A stretch of DNA of 64,000 bases from Acidobacteriota bacterium (GCA_003225055.1 QIAU01000128.1:38742-102741), one strand, 5' to 3'; counted from the stretch's first letter, positions 18,154 to 26,368 are shown. Numbers and translations: made by a program. The notes: generated by a model from the letters alone, not told the origin.

Positions 18154-18910
18154 CTGAGAATCGGTACTTCCGGATGGCATTACCGGCATTGCAAAGGCAA
18201 CTTCTACCCTACTGATCTGCTACCCTACTGATCTTCCTTCGGCCCAGTACCTGTCCTGGTATGTTCGGTATTTCAAGACGGTAGAGATCAACAATTGTTT
18301 TTACCGGCTGCCCACAGAAGCCGCCGTGGAGCGTTGGCACGAGGAGACGCCCGCCGATTTTTGCTTTGCTGTGAAGGGGAGCCGCTTCATTACCCACATC
18401 AAGCGTCTGCGGGACCCTGAGGCAGCGCTCGCGACGTATCTCTCTCGCATGGAATCTCTCGAACCCAGGCTGGGCCCGATGCTGTTCCAATTACCGCCCA
18501 ACTGGCGTGTCAATCGGGACCGGCTGCGAAGGTTCCTCGAGGTATTGCCGCAGACCCGGCATCAGTACGTCTTTGAATTTCGCGATCCCACCTGGTACAC
18601 CCCGGAAATCTATCGGTTACTCCGGCAACATAACGTAGCGCTGTGCTGGCATGACTGGCGGGGCGAACAGTCTCCCCAGAAGCTCACCGCCGATTTCACC
18701 TATGTGCGGTTTCACGGAGCGACCGGCAAGTATGAGGGCAACTACACGCCGGAGATGCTCGGCAAGTGGGCTGACCTGATCCGCGGATGGATTCCCAAGC
18801 TTCGCGATATTTACGTTTATTTCAACAATGACCAGGGCGGGTACGCGGTGCAAAATGCGCTATTGCTCAAGAGCTGGTTTGAAGAAGGCTCCGATCGCCG
18901 CTGTGCCTGA
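18154..18910 (+). pseudogene. DUF72 (YecE-like) gene broken by a tandem duplication
   Basis: The N-terminal frame reads RIGTSGWHYRH and then KGNFYPTDL, the standard DUF72 start. It then hits a TGA at 18229-18231 because a 16-bp unit is duplicated at 18204-18235. In the shifted frame the protein continues LPSAQYLSWYVRYFKTVEIN and runs normally to 18910, with VFEFRDPTWY and a C-terminal YVYFNNDQGGYAVQNA. Removing one repeat copy gives a full-length family member of about 245 residues. No ATG lies at the 5' end (CTG or an upstream start is needed). DUF72 proteins are TIM-barrel proteins of unknown function. Confidence 0.85.
18204..18235. repeat. 16-bp tandem duplication
   Basis: CTACCCTACTGATCT occurs at 18204-18218 and again at 18220-18234, a 16-bp period. 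Sixteen is not a multiple of three, so the second copy shifts the DUF72 reading frame. Confidence 0.95.
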
Positions 18911-19090
18911 CTGCGTTCTCAGGTTCCGTACCGTAATCCCTGTAGAAAAAAGTCTCTTGGGTCTACTGCAACCGCGATCTCGAATTACATGCTCAGCCTG
19001 ATCGGCTGAAACAAGGAAAGAAAGTATTCTCTTAAATTCAGAGGTAAGAGGTTGACAAGCGAGTTCCGCTAATTCCGTAGGAGGAGCAAA

Positions 19091-19267
19091 ATGTTGTATT
19101 GGGCCTTGGTTTTCCTGATCGTCGCAATCATCGCGGGCGTGTTGGGGTTTGCGGGCGTGGCAACCGCGGCTGCAGGTATTGCGAAGATCCTGTTTTACAT
19201 CTTCCTGATTGTCTTCCTGATCACGCTCATCATGAGTCTTGGCCGGCGTGGTCGGACAGGAATTTAG
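19091..19267 (+). CDS. DUF1328 small membrane protein
   Basis: This 58-residue protein starts at the ATG at 19091 behind a strong GGAGGAG. The sequence [20 protein letters not shown] followed by a small-residue stretch ([15 protein letters not shown]), a second hydrophobic helix ([15 protein letters not shown]) and a basic tail (GRRGRTGI) is the complete DUF1328/YtjA pattern. These proteins are small two-helix inner-membrane proteins, often stress-related, with no established activity. The gene stands alone. Confidence 0.92.
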   Translation: MLYWALVFLIVAIIAGVLGFAGVATAAAGIAKILFYIFLIVFLITLIMSLGRRGRTGI

Positions 19268-19289
19268 GCTTTAGCCGCGCCTAGTTGTG

Positions 19290-19323
19290 GGCCGGGACTG
19301 GAGCTGTGCCATAAGTCCCGGCC
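19290..19323. terminator. Hairpin downstream of the DUF1328 gene
   Basis: GGCCGGGACT (19290-19299) and AGTCCCGGCC (19314-19323) form a perfect 10-bp stem with a 14-base loop, 23 bases after the DUF1328 stop. There is no T-run behind it. It could still end or stabilise the short transcript. Confidence 0.5.
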
Positions 19324-19380
19324 TGGGCTCGAGCGAACACTGGATAGCCCCCAGAGGAGCAGCCGCCAATAATCGAAAGG

Positions 19381-19417
19381 GGGTAGTGGGCTACTTTCTC
19401 AAAGTAGCCCACTACCC
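19381..19417. repeat. Perfect 17-bp inverted repeat
   Basis: GGGTAGTGGGCTACTTT at 19381-19397 is exactly repeated in inverse at 19401-19417 with a three-base CTC loop. It is flanked by AAAGG-rich sequence on both sides. It looks like a REP/BIME-type palindromic unit rather than a simple terminator, because no T-run follows. Confidence 0.9.
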
Positions 19418-19476
19418 GAAAGGGCATACCGTTGCGCGGCCGCCTTGGTGGATGAGAGTTTATGAGGTCCAAACCT

Positions 19477-20154
19477 ATGAGAAACCTGAAAATGTTGTTA
19501 CTGAGTACGGCAGTGATTGCGCTGATTGCTAGTGGCGCCTTAACCATTCAGGCGCAAACAGCGCCGGACCAGACCGCGCCTCCGGGCGCTGGGGCCGAAG
19601 CGCAGCAAGCGAACGGCAGCCGTAATTCAATGGAGGTTCCGTCAGGCGCCGAAATTGTTGTGCGAACCAATGAAGCGATCAATTCCAAGACGGCGAGCGA
19701 GCGCAAAACCTACCCCGCCCAGGTTCAGCAGGATGTAATGGGAAACAACGGGCAGGTATTAATTCCGAAGGGTTCCACCGCTGAATTGGCGGTTAAGAAA
19801 GCCTCTTCGGGAGGGACGACGGGCAGTTCCGATTTGGCCCTCGGCCTTCAGTCGATCAATATTGGCGGCCACCCATATCAGGTGAGCACGGCCAACGTCA
19901 ATCAATCGAACCAACAAGGGATCGGGAAGAATAAGCGGACCGGAGAAATGGTAGGCGGCGGCGCCGCCCTGGGTACGCTGCTCGGTGCCGTTGCCGGCGG
20001 CGGGAAGGGCGCTCTTATTGGTGCTATCGCGGGCGCAACTGGCGGCGGCACGGCCCAGGTGCTGACCAAGGGCAAAGAGGTCAAAGTGCCCGCAGAGACC
20101 ACTTTGCGTTTTCGCCTTGATCAACCGATGGTTCTCGAAAGCGGAGGTCAATAA
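19477..20154 (+). CDS. Exported glycine-zipper protein
   Basis: The 225-residue protein starts at the ATG at 19477, which has GAGG eight bases upstream; the ATG at 19462 is the alternative. A signal peptide (MRNLKMLLLSTAVIALIASG) is followed by a mature domain beginning near EVPSGAEIVVRTNEAINSKT. A Gly/Ala-rich zipper follows near residue 160 (GGGAALGTLLGAVAGGGKGA), and the end PAETTLRFRLDQPM resembles TrbI/VirB10-type beta-barrel sequences. It probably sits in the periplasm or outer membrane. Homologues are common in acidobacteria, without known function. A rho-independent terminator follows at 20195. Confidence 0.75.
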   Translation: MRNLKMLLLSTAVIALIASGALTIQAQTAPDQTAPPGAGAEAQQANGSRNSMEVPSGAEIVVRTNEAINSKTASERKTYPAQVQQDVMGNNGQVLIPKGSTAELAVKKASSGGTTGSSDLALGLQSINIGGHPYQVSTANVNQSNQQGIGKNKRTGEMVGGGAALGTLLGAVAGGGKGALIGAIAGATGGGTAQVLTKGKEVKVPAETTLRFRLDQPMVLESGGQ

Positions 20155-20194
20155 ATACAAGCCGCAAGCCCTAACTAATCAATCAGACATGAAC

Positions 20195-20232
20195 TCGGCG
20201 TTCCGATCAAAAGGGGCGCCGAAAGTCTTTTT
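20195..20232 (+). terminator. Rho-independent terminator
   Basis: TCGGCGTTCC (20195-20204) pairs with GGGGCGCCGA (20213-20222), including two G-U pairs, across an eight-base loop. A run of five T follows at 20228-20232. It lies 41 bases after the glycine-zipper gene and should end its transcript. Confidence 0.75.
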
Positions 20233-20280
20233 AGCCCTTTTTACCTACCACCGGTTTTACCAAGACCAGGAGTTCAGAAA

Positions 20281-20828
20281 ATGAAAGCCGTAGTGTTTCA
20301 CGGAATCGGTGATATTCGTTTGGAGGATGTGAAAGAACCAACCATCAAAGAACTAAACGACAGCAGGGCGCCGATCGCGTGAGTGGTGCGGTGGGGGTGA
20401 TGCTATCGGTCTCCACCCGAGGTCCTGCAGCCAAGGATGCCAAGAGGTTGGAAAAGGTATTTAAAGAGGAACTTAAAGAAATTGCGCCGCAGCAGAATCC
20501 CAGAGACGAGAAACTGGCAGCCCGGCGATACTCCTTCACAGGCTCTGATGTGGAGCGTAAAAGCTCGTGGCCAAAGCCGGCACGCTGTCCATTATTGGAG
20601 TCTACGCTGAGAACTCGAAGCGGTTTCCAATCGGAAACGCCATGGGCAAAAATCTAACACTCAGGATGGGGAACTGTAATCATCGGCGCTTTAGATCCCG
20701 CCGAGGTGCTCACCCAGGTGGAGCCGATCACATCGTTGGTTGACGCCCATAAGGCGTTAGATACACGGCAGCCGAGGAGGATTAAAGTGAAGCTTGAACC
20801 GTCGGCCGAGGAGTCATTGGCGGCGTGA
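20281..20828 (+). pseudogene. Zinc-dependent alcohol/formaldehyde dehydrogenase relic, chimeric
   Basis: An ATG at 20281 begins MKAVVFHGIGDIRLEDVKEP, the N-terminus of a zinc-dependent medium-chain dehydrogenase, but homology stops after about 27 residues. A segment near 20558-20680 encodes the internal part LVAKAGTLSIIGVYAENSKR, then FPIGNAMGKNLTLRMGNCNH. From about 20686 another frame encodes the C-terminus DPAEVLTQVEPITSLVDAHK, ending at a TGA at 20826-20828. Between the first two blocks lies about 180 bp that I cannot match to the dehydrogenase. At least two frame changes and large deletions make the gene non-functional. Confidence 0.8.
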
Positions 20829-20891
20829 CGAAAAAACGCACCGCCGGGAGCGCTAGAGATCGCCCCAGCGCTCTCAGCGGTCAAATGTTTT

Positions 20892-21308
20892 TCAGGCGTT
20901 TGTGTGTTTCGACAGTTCCTTGGCCAGTGCGGAGTAGTGCTGGTGCTGAGCGATGGTTTCGATGGCCTCGCCCAGCTGGCTGGAGCGCGATTTGGCCAGG
21001 TAGCCGCGGGCGCCTGCTTCCAGTGCAGCTGCCATCGCGTGCTTCGATTCGTGTTCGGTAAAAATCAGTACTTCAATTTCGGGTGCCAGCTCGCCCAAAC
21101 GCCGCGTGGCCTGCAACCCGTCCATCTCGGGCATTCCAATGTCCATGAGAACTACGTCGGGATGAAGCTCGACGGACTTCTCGATTGCCTCTCGGCCGTT
21201 GGTCGCTTCGCCGCAGATTTCCCACGAAGGCCGGAAGGCCAAGAGGCGGCGTACCGCGTCGCGTAAAGCCTTGTTGTCGTCAACGATCAATATGCGCAGA
21301 GTCGTCAT
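20892..21308 (-). CDS. Receiver-only response regulator
   Basis: The 138-residue protein starts at the ATG at 21306-21308. It is a single CheY-like receiver: LRILIVDDNKALRDAVRRLL with the acidic pair, the phospho-acceptor aspartate in PDVVLMDIGMPEMDG, a switch Thr in VLIFTEHES and the lysine in GYLAKSRSS. It ends about 15 residues after the receiver, and no HTH output domain follows. NarL-type regulators normally continue for another 80 residues, so it is either a genuine single-domain regulator or a truncated NarL family member. No histidine kinase is nearby. Confidence 0.82.
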   Translation of the reverse strand: MTTLRILIVDDNKALRDAVRRLLAFRPSWEICGEATNGREAIEKSVELHPDVVLMDIGMPEMDGLQATRRLGELAPEIEVLIFTEHESKHAMAAALEAGARGYLAKSRSSQLGEAIETIAQHQHYSALAKELSKHTNA

Positions 21309-21510
21309 AATGCGCCGTTTCTTTGCTGGATTTTCGCACCTACGAAGTGGCGCAATGGCTAATCCGACATCAAGGAATAGCCCGCTAAATCGGCCGAGAG
21401 TTGGTTGCTGTTGTCGGGAAACTGCCGACGGTAGCGAATGAGAGGATTCTAGTGGGCGTCGCGGATTAATACACTGGCACGGATGGGCCACGGAATCGGT
21501 ACTCGCCTGT

Positions 21511-21960
21511 TTGTTGTGGTCCTCGCCGGCTTGGAAGATGGCGGCGCGCGACGAGTGGATCGGCTGGAACGCGGAGCAAAGAGCGCGCCATTTACCGTGG
21601 ATCGTGAATAATAGTCGCTTTTTAGTGCTACCCTGGGTGCGCGTGAAAGGACTGGCGAGCAAGATTCTGGCGCACAGCGCGCGCCAGCTTCCCATCGACT
21701 GGGAGCGTCGCTATGGCTACCGGCCGTTGTTGCTGGAAACCTTAGTGGACGCACAGCGATTCGGTGGCACTTGCTACCGGGCCGCGAACTGGATCCGGGT
21801 GGGGCAAACGCGAGGACGCGGAAGGATGGATCGCCAACACCGAGCAGAGGGCCTCGCTCCCAAAGACATTTACCCTTATCCACTGTGTCGCAACGTCCAA
21901 CAAGAACTTTGCCGCGACGCCCTTCTCACCCACTCCGCTTCTCCAAATCAGAGGCGGTAA
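21511..21960 (+). pseudogene. DUF4338 (Druantia DruA-like) fragment
   Basis: The frame encodes AARDEWIGWNAEQRARHLPW, NNSRFLVLPWVRVKGLASKI, QLPIDWERRYGYRPLLLETL, GTCYRAANWIRVGQTRGRGR and PKDIYPYPL. This is the second half of DUF4338, a domain found in DruA of the Druantia defence system and in many stand-alone or transposase-fused acidobacterial genes. Family members are usually about 280 residues or longer. The N-terminal half is missing here and no Druantia helicase is nearby. The first clear homology begins a little before the start I give. Confidence 0.75.
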
Positions 21961-22109
21961 ACAAATATAAAAAGCGCTGTCCCAGCAAAGCCCCGGACTT
22001 TTTCAGCAGGCTGAGAAGCCGTGCCCGCCAAAAACAGTTCAGGGCTCCCGCTCAACTTGCTGGCGAGAGCCCCACTTCTAAGCTAACCTTTTGGGCTTGC
22101 TAGAAAACT

Positions 22110-22703
22110 CTATTGATGGTCGGGCTTGCTGCTGGTCGGATTGGCGGTGCTGCTGCCGGCGCCCATGTCACCCTTGCTGCTCTTGCTCCCTTTATCGAAC
22201 TTGCAGGTGTCGGAGACGTGGTCAATCTTGGAGACCATGATCTGCTCACCGGAAGAGGAAGCTGAGCTTCCCATTCCGCCCGCGCCAGCCGAGGAGGTCT
22301 GGCTGCCGGAAGTACCAGAAGAGCTGCCCATTGAGCCTGCTCCGCCCTTCTCAACCGTTCCACGAACCGTGACGGTGTGGCCAACGTGAGAGGCGAAGTC
22401 CGCCGAACCGGTCAGCGCAAGTTCTTTCCCGTTCTTTTCTCTCAGGATGTACTGGCCACCTTGCGATTCAATGCAGCCTTTCAGTTTCTTTTCGCCCTTG
22501 GCCTCGGCGCCGGAGGTCTGCTTTCCGGAAGAGGGCGTGCTCATGTCCGAAGACTGCGAGGTCGAAGGCGAGGTGGACGGACTGGTCTGCGACTGCGACG
22601 AGGATGGACTGCTACTTCCTTGCTGGTCGCTCGATTGTGTCTGGGCGAGCGCCGCCAGCCCAAACACCAGCGTGAAAACAACGGTCAATGCGATGTGTCT
22701 CAT
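22110..22703 (-). CDS. Exported Ser-rich DUF5818-like protein
   Basis: The 197-residue protein has an ATG with GGAG upstream and a signal peptide (MRHIALTVVFTLVFGLAALA). A long Ser/Thr/Pro/Gln tract follows. The compact core near residues 75-120 reads KLKGCIESQGGQYILREKNG and then LTGSADFASHVGHTVTVRGT, an OB-like DUF5818 pattern. A second Ser/Gly tract and the short strand IMVSKIDHVSDTC follow. It is probably periplasmic or surface-exposed. The larger protein at 40877-42148 shares the same core and layout, but this one has no LPxTG tail. Confidence 0.75.
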   Translation of the reverse strand: MRHIALTVVFTLVFGLAALAQTQSSDQQGSSSPSSSQSQTSPSTSPSTSQSSDMSTPSSGKQTSGAEAKGEKKLKGCIESQGGQYILREKNGKELALTGSADFASHVGHTVTVRGTVEKGGAGSMGSSSGTSGSQTSSAGAGGMGSSASSSGEQIMVSKIDHVSDTCKFDKGSKSSKGDMGAGSSTANPTSSKPDHQ

Positions 22704-23131
22704 TGTGCACTCCTCAATGGTATTCGTGGTTAACGTTTAATAAAGCCTTCGGCGGGAAGTTTCGCCGCATTGCGGCGCTGATTCCCCATTGGTCACTCGG
22801 GTACGTTACGGGCCAGAGACGGGAACTTCCCGGACAGTCAGACGAGGCGGCAGACTAACAACGGAGTAAGCTCGATCATGGCTACTTTCGGCGGGTTCTC
22901 CCGATCTGTTAGAAAGGATCGGATAAGGAGCACAGCTATCTTCCCCGCTTCTTAAGAAAAACGTTAGGTTATCGGGGCCACAACGGACAATGCGGGGAAT
23001 AATGTAGATGCAGCTGTTGCATTCTGTAGGGGGATAGCGGCCATGCTATATCGGCAAAGTTATGCGTCTGAGGTTGCGTAATCTAAGTAGCTGGATTTCA
23101 GTTGTTTGTACGACGACTTGAAACAGGTACT
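22704..23131. other. Intergenic
   Basis: No gene or clear structure. The promoter of the DUF5818-like gene should lie in the first 100 bases. I see nothing else that I can name before the dehydrogenase relic. Confidence 0.45.
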
Positions 23132-23305
23132 TCAGCTGCTCATGCACAAGTACTCGAAACCAAGATGCTGCACGGCTCTGGGATCGAGCAGGTTTCGTCC
23201 ATTAACGATCACGGGCACGTCCATGTGGTCGTGCAGTCGGACCCAATCCAATTCCCGGTATTCCGGCCATTCTGTGAGCAGCAACAAGGCGTGCGCATGA
23301 TGAGC
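23132..23305 (-). pseudogene. UDP-glucose 6-dehydrogenase C-terminal relic
   Basis: On the minus strand the frame reads ALLLLTEWPEYRELDWVRLH and later VPVIVNGRNLLDPRAVQHLG followed by FEYLCMSS. This is the C-terminal NAD-dependent sugar dehydrogenase domain of UDP-glucose/GDP-mannose dehydrogenases. The remaining roughly 380 residues are absent; the upstream side runs directly into the heptamer repeat array. It is a leftover of a nucleotide-sugar gene. Confidence 0.8.
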
Positions 23306-23332
23306 GGTACGGTAAGGGCCTTGAGTTCGTCG

Positions 23333-23388
23333 TTGGTCGTTGGTCATTGGTCATTGGTCATTGGTCGTTGGTCATTGGTCATTGGTCG
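23333..23388. repeat. Heptanucleotide tandem array
   Basis: Eight consecutive heptamers of TTGGTCA or TTGGTCG run from 23333 to 23388, with a ninth partial unit after them. The array abuts the truncated end of the dehydrogenase relic. Such 7-bp arrays change length easily by slippage. Confidence 0.95.
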
Positions 23389-23438
23389 TTGGCATTGAAT
23401 GGGCTAACGGCAAAGACCACCGAGCGACGGGTTTTAAT

Positions 23439-24044
23439 TCAAGCAGCAATATCACCGCGCCATGGTTTTCCTGCGCGCTCGTGCTCGGCGACCATGGTGT
23501 CGATCAACGTTAGCAGGTCGTCGGCGTGTTCCTCTTCTTTTGCCAGGATCTCCTCCATGACGCGCCGGCTGGTAGGATCGTAGTTTCCGAGATAGCGGAT
23601 GATTTCCGAGTACGAACCGATGGCGATACGCTCGGCGACCAGGTCCTCACGAATCATGTCCACCAGGCTGGTACCCTCGACATACTCCGAGTGGTTGCGT
23701 GTCAGCAATCCTTCGGGGCTGAAATTGGGTTCGCCACCCAACTGCGTAATTCGTTCCGCGATCTTGTCCGCATGTTCTTGTTCTTGGTTGGCATGTTCGA
23801 GGAACTCGTCGGCCACTGCCTGGGCGTGAATTCCGGAAGCCATGTAGTGATGGCGCTTGTAGCGGAGCACGCAGACGATTTCCGTAGCCAAAGCTTCATT
23901 GAGCACCCGGATGACGGTGTCGCGATCGGCCTTGTAGCCGTCGGTCACTGCGCCACATTCGATATGCTGCCGTGCACGGCATCGAATTTCATGGATGTCA
24001 GCTGTGAAGTCGCCAGGTTTTTCTTTTGAAGACGATGGGTTCAC
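23439..24044 (-). CDS. Ferritin-like / bacterioferritin-family protein
   Basis: The 201-residue protein starts at a GTG (24042-24044) with AAGGAGGG nine bases upstream. Four ferritin helices carry the di-iron ligands: NEALATEIVCVLRYKRHHYM, EFLEHANQEQEHADKIAERI (E-x-x-H), REDLVAERIAIGSYSEIIRY and ILAKEEEHADDLLTLIDTM (E-x-x-H). An N-terminal extension of about 40 residues makes it longer than classical bacterioferritin (about 158). It probably oxidises and stores iron in the cytoplasm or protects against oxidative stress. Whether it binds haem cannot be told. Confidence 0.85.
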   Translation of the reverse strand: MNPSSSKEKPGDFTADIHEIRCRARQHIECGAVTDGYKADRDTVIRVLNEALATEIVCVLRYKRHHYMASGIHAQAVADEFLEHANQEQEHADKIAERITQLGGEPNFSPEGLLTRNHSEYVEGTSLVDMIREDLVAERIAIGSYSEIIRYLGNYDPTSRRVMEEILAKEEEHADDLLTLIDTMVAEHERAGKPWRGDIAA

Positions 24045-24102
24045 TGGATAAGCCCTCCTTTCTCTGAATGGGCAATTCTTGCGACAAAAACTATCGCCGG
24101 CC

Positions 24103-24301
24103 TCACAAGGCGGCGTGGATCGCTGCGGGACGAACTAGACTGGGCCCGACCTGGATGATAAGAATTAGCAGAATCGGCCCGAGGCCGCCGCTGGGGTAGT
24201 AAGCTACAACTACAGCTGTACGGCCAGGTGGGCAAAGCACCAATCAGCAGCAGAATCAGAATAACGACCAGGATCGTGCACCTGGACTCGTCTGATCGCA
24301 A
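24103..24301 (-). pseudogene. DUF3309 small membrane protein, frameshifted
   Basis: The minus strand encodes TILVVILILLLIGALPTWPY, the hallmark of DUF3309. A shift of one base just after this point puts the expected continuation AYYPSGGLGPILLILIIQVG into another frame, which ends at a stop at 24103-24105. The family is about 50 residues with two hydrophobic segments and the motif GALPTWPYS. No ATG is present at the 5' end either. The gene is decayed. DUF3309 genes often accompany DUF1328 genes, and one of those lies 5 kb away. Confidence 0.75.
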
Positions 24302-24613
24302 CGCCCTGTTCCTGTCTCCCGGCTACGATTTTCCCTAAGGGAAACTTACGATAGAAAGGGAAACTTACGATGGACAGCTTCGTCCTGTGCATCGGGGCGA
24401 AGCTGTAGGCCGCTGCCGGATATGCTGTAAGCGGGGAACTTATGACCACCGCGGCGCCTCGAGCCGCCTGGCTCTCCGATCCTGAGCTCAGCATTGAGCA
24501 TAATTTCCCCAGCTGCCGGGACGACGGTCGTAATCTTGCCCGCATCGTAAGGCCGTGCAATCAAACAAAAACCCTAACTCTGAAAACCTGCAGGCCGAGC
24601 CCTGCGCAGAGGG
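24302..24613. other. Intergenic with a short direct repeat
   Basis: AAGGGAAACTTACGAT occurs at 24337-24352 and 24356-24371, a 19-bp period. Nothing else recognisable lies here. The region should contain the promoter of the TPP-enzyme gene at 24614. Confidence 0.5.
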
Positions 24614-26368
24614 ATGTTTATGACAGGCGGGGAAGTATTGGTGGATTGTTTGCTCGACTGGGGCGTGGAAGTTGTGTTCGGATTGCCGGGCGACGGCGTG
24701 AACGGGGTTATCGAGGCATTTCGAAAGACCCAGGACAAGATTAAGTTCATTCAGGTACGTCATGAGGAAGCTGCCGCTTTCATGGCCTGTGGATATGCCA
24801 AGTACACCGGGCGCTTGGGAGTGTGTGTTGCAACCTCCGGCCCTGGTGGAATCCACCTGCTGAACGGCCTGTACGACGCCAAGCTCGACAAACAGCCGGT
24901 GTTGGCAATAACCGGCTTGCAATATCACGATCTGATTGGTACTCACACCCAGCAGGATGTCGCACTGGATAAGCTCTTCATGGACGTGTGCGTCTACGAC
25001 GAACGTGTCATGGGCCCCAACCACGTGGAGAACGTGGTGGACTTGGCATGCCGTACAGCTCTGGCCTACAAGGGGGTGTCGCACATCACCCTTCCAGTAG
25101 ATTTTCAGGAGATGGAAACCAATCGCCGCATGCGGTCCAAGCGCAATGTCCCGCACCACACTTCGCATGCTTACGCGCGCCTCCCTCAGCTTCCTCCCTC
25201 GAAGGATCTGGAAAGAGCCGCTGAAATTCTGAACCAAGGCAAGAAAGTCGCCATCCTGGCTGGTCGCGGTGCCCTGGGGGCGCGGCGGGAATTAGAGCAG
25301 GTCGCCGAATTGTTGGGCGCCCCCATCATCAAAGCTTTGCTGGGCAAGGCTGCGGTTCCCGATGACAGTCCGTATACGACGGGCAGCATCGGGTTGCTGG
25401 GCACCAGACCTTCGCAAGAAGCAATGGAGGACTGCGATACGCTGCTGATCGTGGGCAGTGCATTTCCCTATATCGAGTACTTGCCCAAGCCGGACCAGGC
25501 GAAGGGTGTGCAGATTGATTTCGATCCGCAGCAGATTGGTTTGCGCTTCCCGGTCGAGACCGGGCTGGTTGGGGATAGCGGGCATGTGCTCGAAGCCTTG
25601 ATTCCGCTGCTCAAGCGCAAATTGGATCAGAGTTTTCTCGGGCAAGCCCAGGCAGGCATGAAGGACTGGTGGAAACTGATGGAGAAGCAGGCCACCCGTC
25701 GCGACAAGCCGATGAAGCCGCAAGTGGTGGCGTGGGAACTGGGTAGGAGACTAGGCAATGACGCGATCGTCTCGTGCGATAGCGGAACCATCGCGACCTG
25801 GTGGGCACGGCTTATTCCGGCGAAAGAGGGTCAAATGCATTCGCTGTCAGGAAACCTGGCCACCATGGCGCCGGGGTTGCCGTACACGATCGCGGCGCAA
25901 GTGGCCTATCCGGATCGGCAATGCGTCGCGTTTATTGGCGACGGCGGTTTTTCCATGCTGATGGCGGACTTCGTCACTGCCGTAAAGTACCGGCTGCCGA
26001 TCAAAGTTGTCATCGTTAAGAACAACACCCTCGGGCAAATCAAGTGGGAGCAGATGGTCTTTCTTGGGAATCCGGAATATGTAGTTGATCTTCAGCCCAT
26101 CGACTTCGCAGAATTTGCGCACGCCTGCGGCGCGGTTGGATTCACGGTGGAAGATCCGGGGGAATGCGGACGCAGCATAGAACAATTCCTGCGTGCACCG
26201 GGGCCGGCAATACTTCAAGCTATCGTAGATCCCTTTGAACCGCCAATGCCACCCAAGGTAACGGCTGAACAAGCGCTGCACTTCGCCAAGTCCTTGGCGC
26301 GTGGCGAGCCACACCGCGGCAAAATCGCACTTACCACTTTGGAAGATCGCGTGAAGGAGTTGATTTAG
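24614..26368 (+). CDS. Thiamine-pyrophosphate enzyme, pyruvate oxidase / pyruvate:quinone dehydrogenase-like
   Basis: The 584-residue protein has the three-domain layout of the POX/ALS family. The N-terminal PYR domain holds the catalytic glutamate in QVRHEEAAAFMA, and the central domain includes LLGAPIIKALLGKAAVP. The PP domain carries the TPP/Mg motif GDGGFSMLMADFVTAVKYRL followed by KNNTLGQIKWEQM. It most resembles PoxB-type enzymes that decarboxylate pyruvate to acetate and pass electrons to quinone or oxygen; acetolactate synthase or another 2-oxoacid decarboxylase remains possible. The ATG at 24614 has a nearby AGAGGG; the next in-frame ATG is at 24620. It is monocistronic. Confidence 0.85.
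   Translation: MFMTGGEVLVDCLLDWGVEVVFGLPGDGVNGVIEAFRKTQDKIKFIQVRHEEAAAFMACGYAKYTGRLGVCVATSGPGGIHLLNGLYDAKLDKQPVLAITGLQYHDLIGTHTQQDVALDKLFMDVCVYDERVMGPNHVENVVDLACRTALAYKGVSHITLPVDFQEMETNRRMRSKRNVPHHTSHAYARLPQLPPSKDLERAAEILNQGKKVAILAGRGALGARRELEQVAELLGAPIIKALLGKAAVPDDSPYTTGSIGLLGTRPSQEAMEDCDTLLIVGSAFPYIEYLPKPDQAKGVQIDFDPQQIGLRFPVETGLVGDSGHVLEALIPLLKRKLDQSFLGQAQAGMKDWWKLMEKQATRRDKPMKPQVVAWELGRRLGNDAIVSCDSGTIATWWARLIPAKEGQMHSLSGNLATMAPGLPYTIAAQVAYPDRQCVAFIGDGGFSMLMADFVTAVKYRLPIKVVIVKNNTLGQIKWEQMVFLGNPEYVVDLQPIDFAEFAHACGAVGFTVEDPGECGRSIEQFLRAPGPAILQAIVDPFEPPMPPKVTAEQALHFAKSLARGEPHRGKIALTTLEDRVKELI

Noticed and set aside
23333..23388. CRISPR array
   Set aside because: The repeats are 7-bp units with no spacers.
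24346..24564. Short minus-strand frames before the TPP-enzyme gene
   Set aside because: No family motif or ribosome-binding site, and they overlap a direct repeat.
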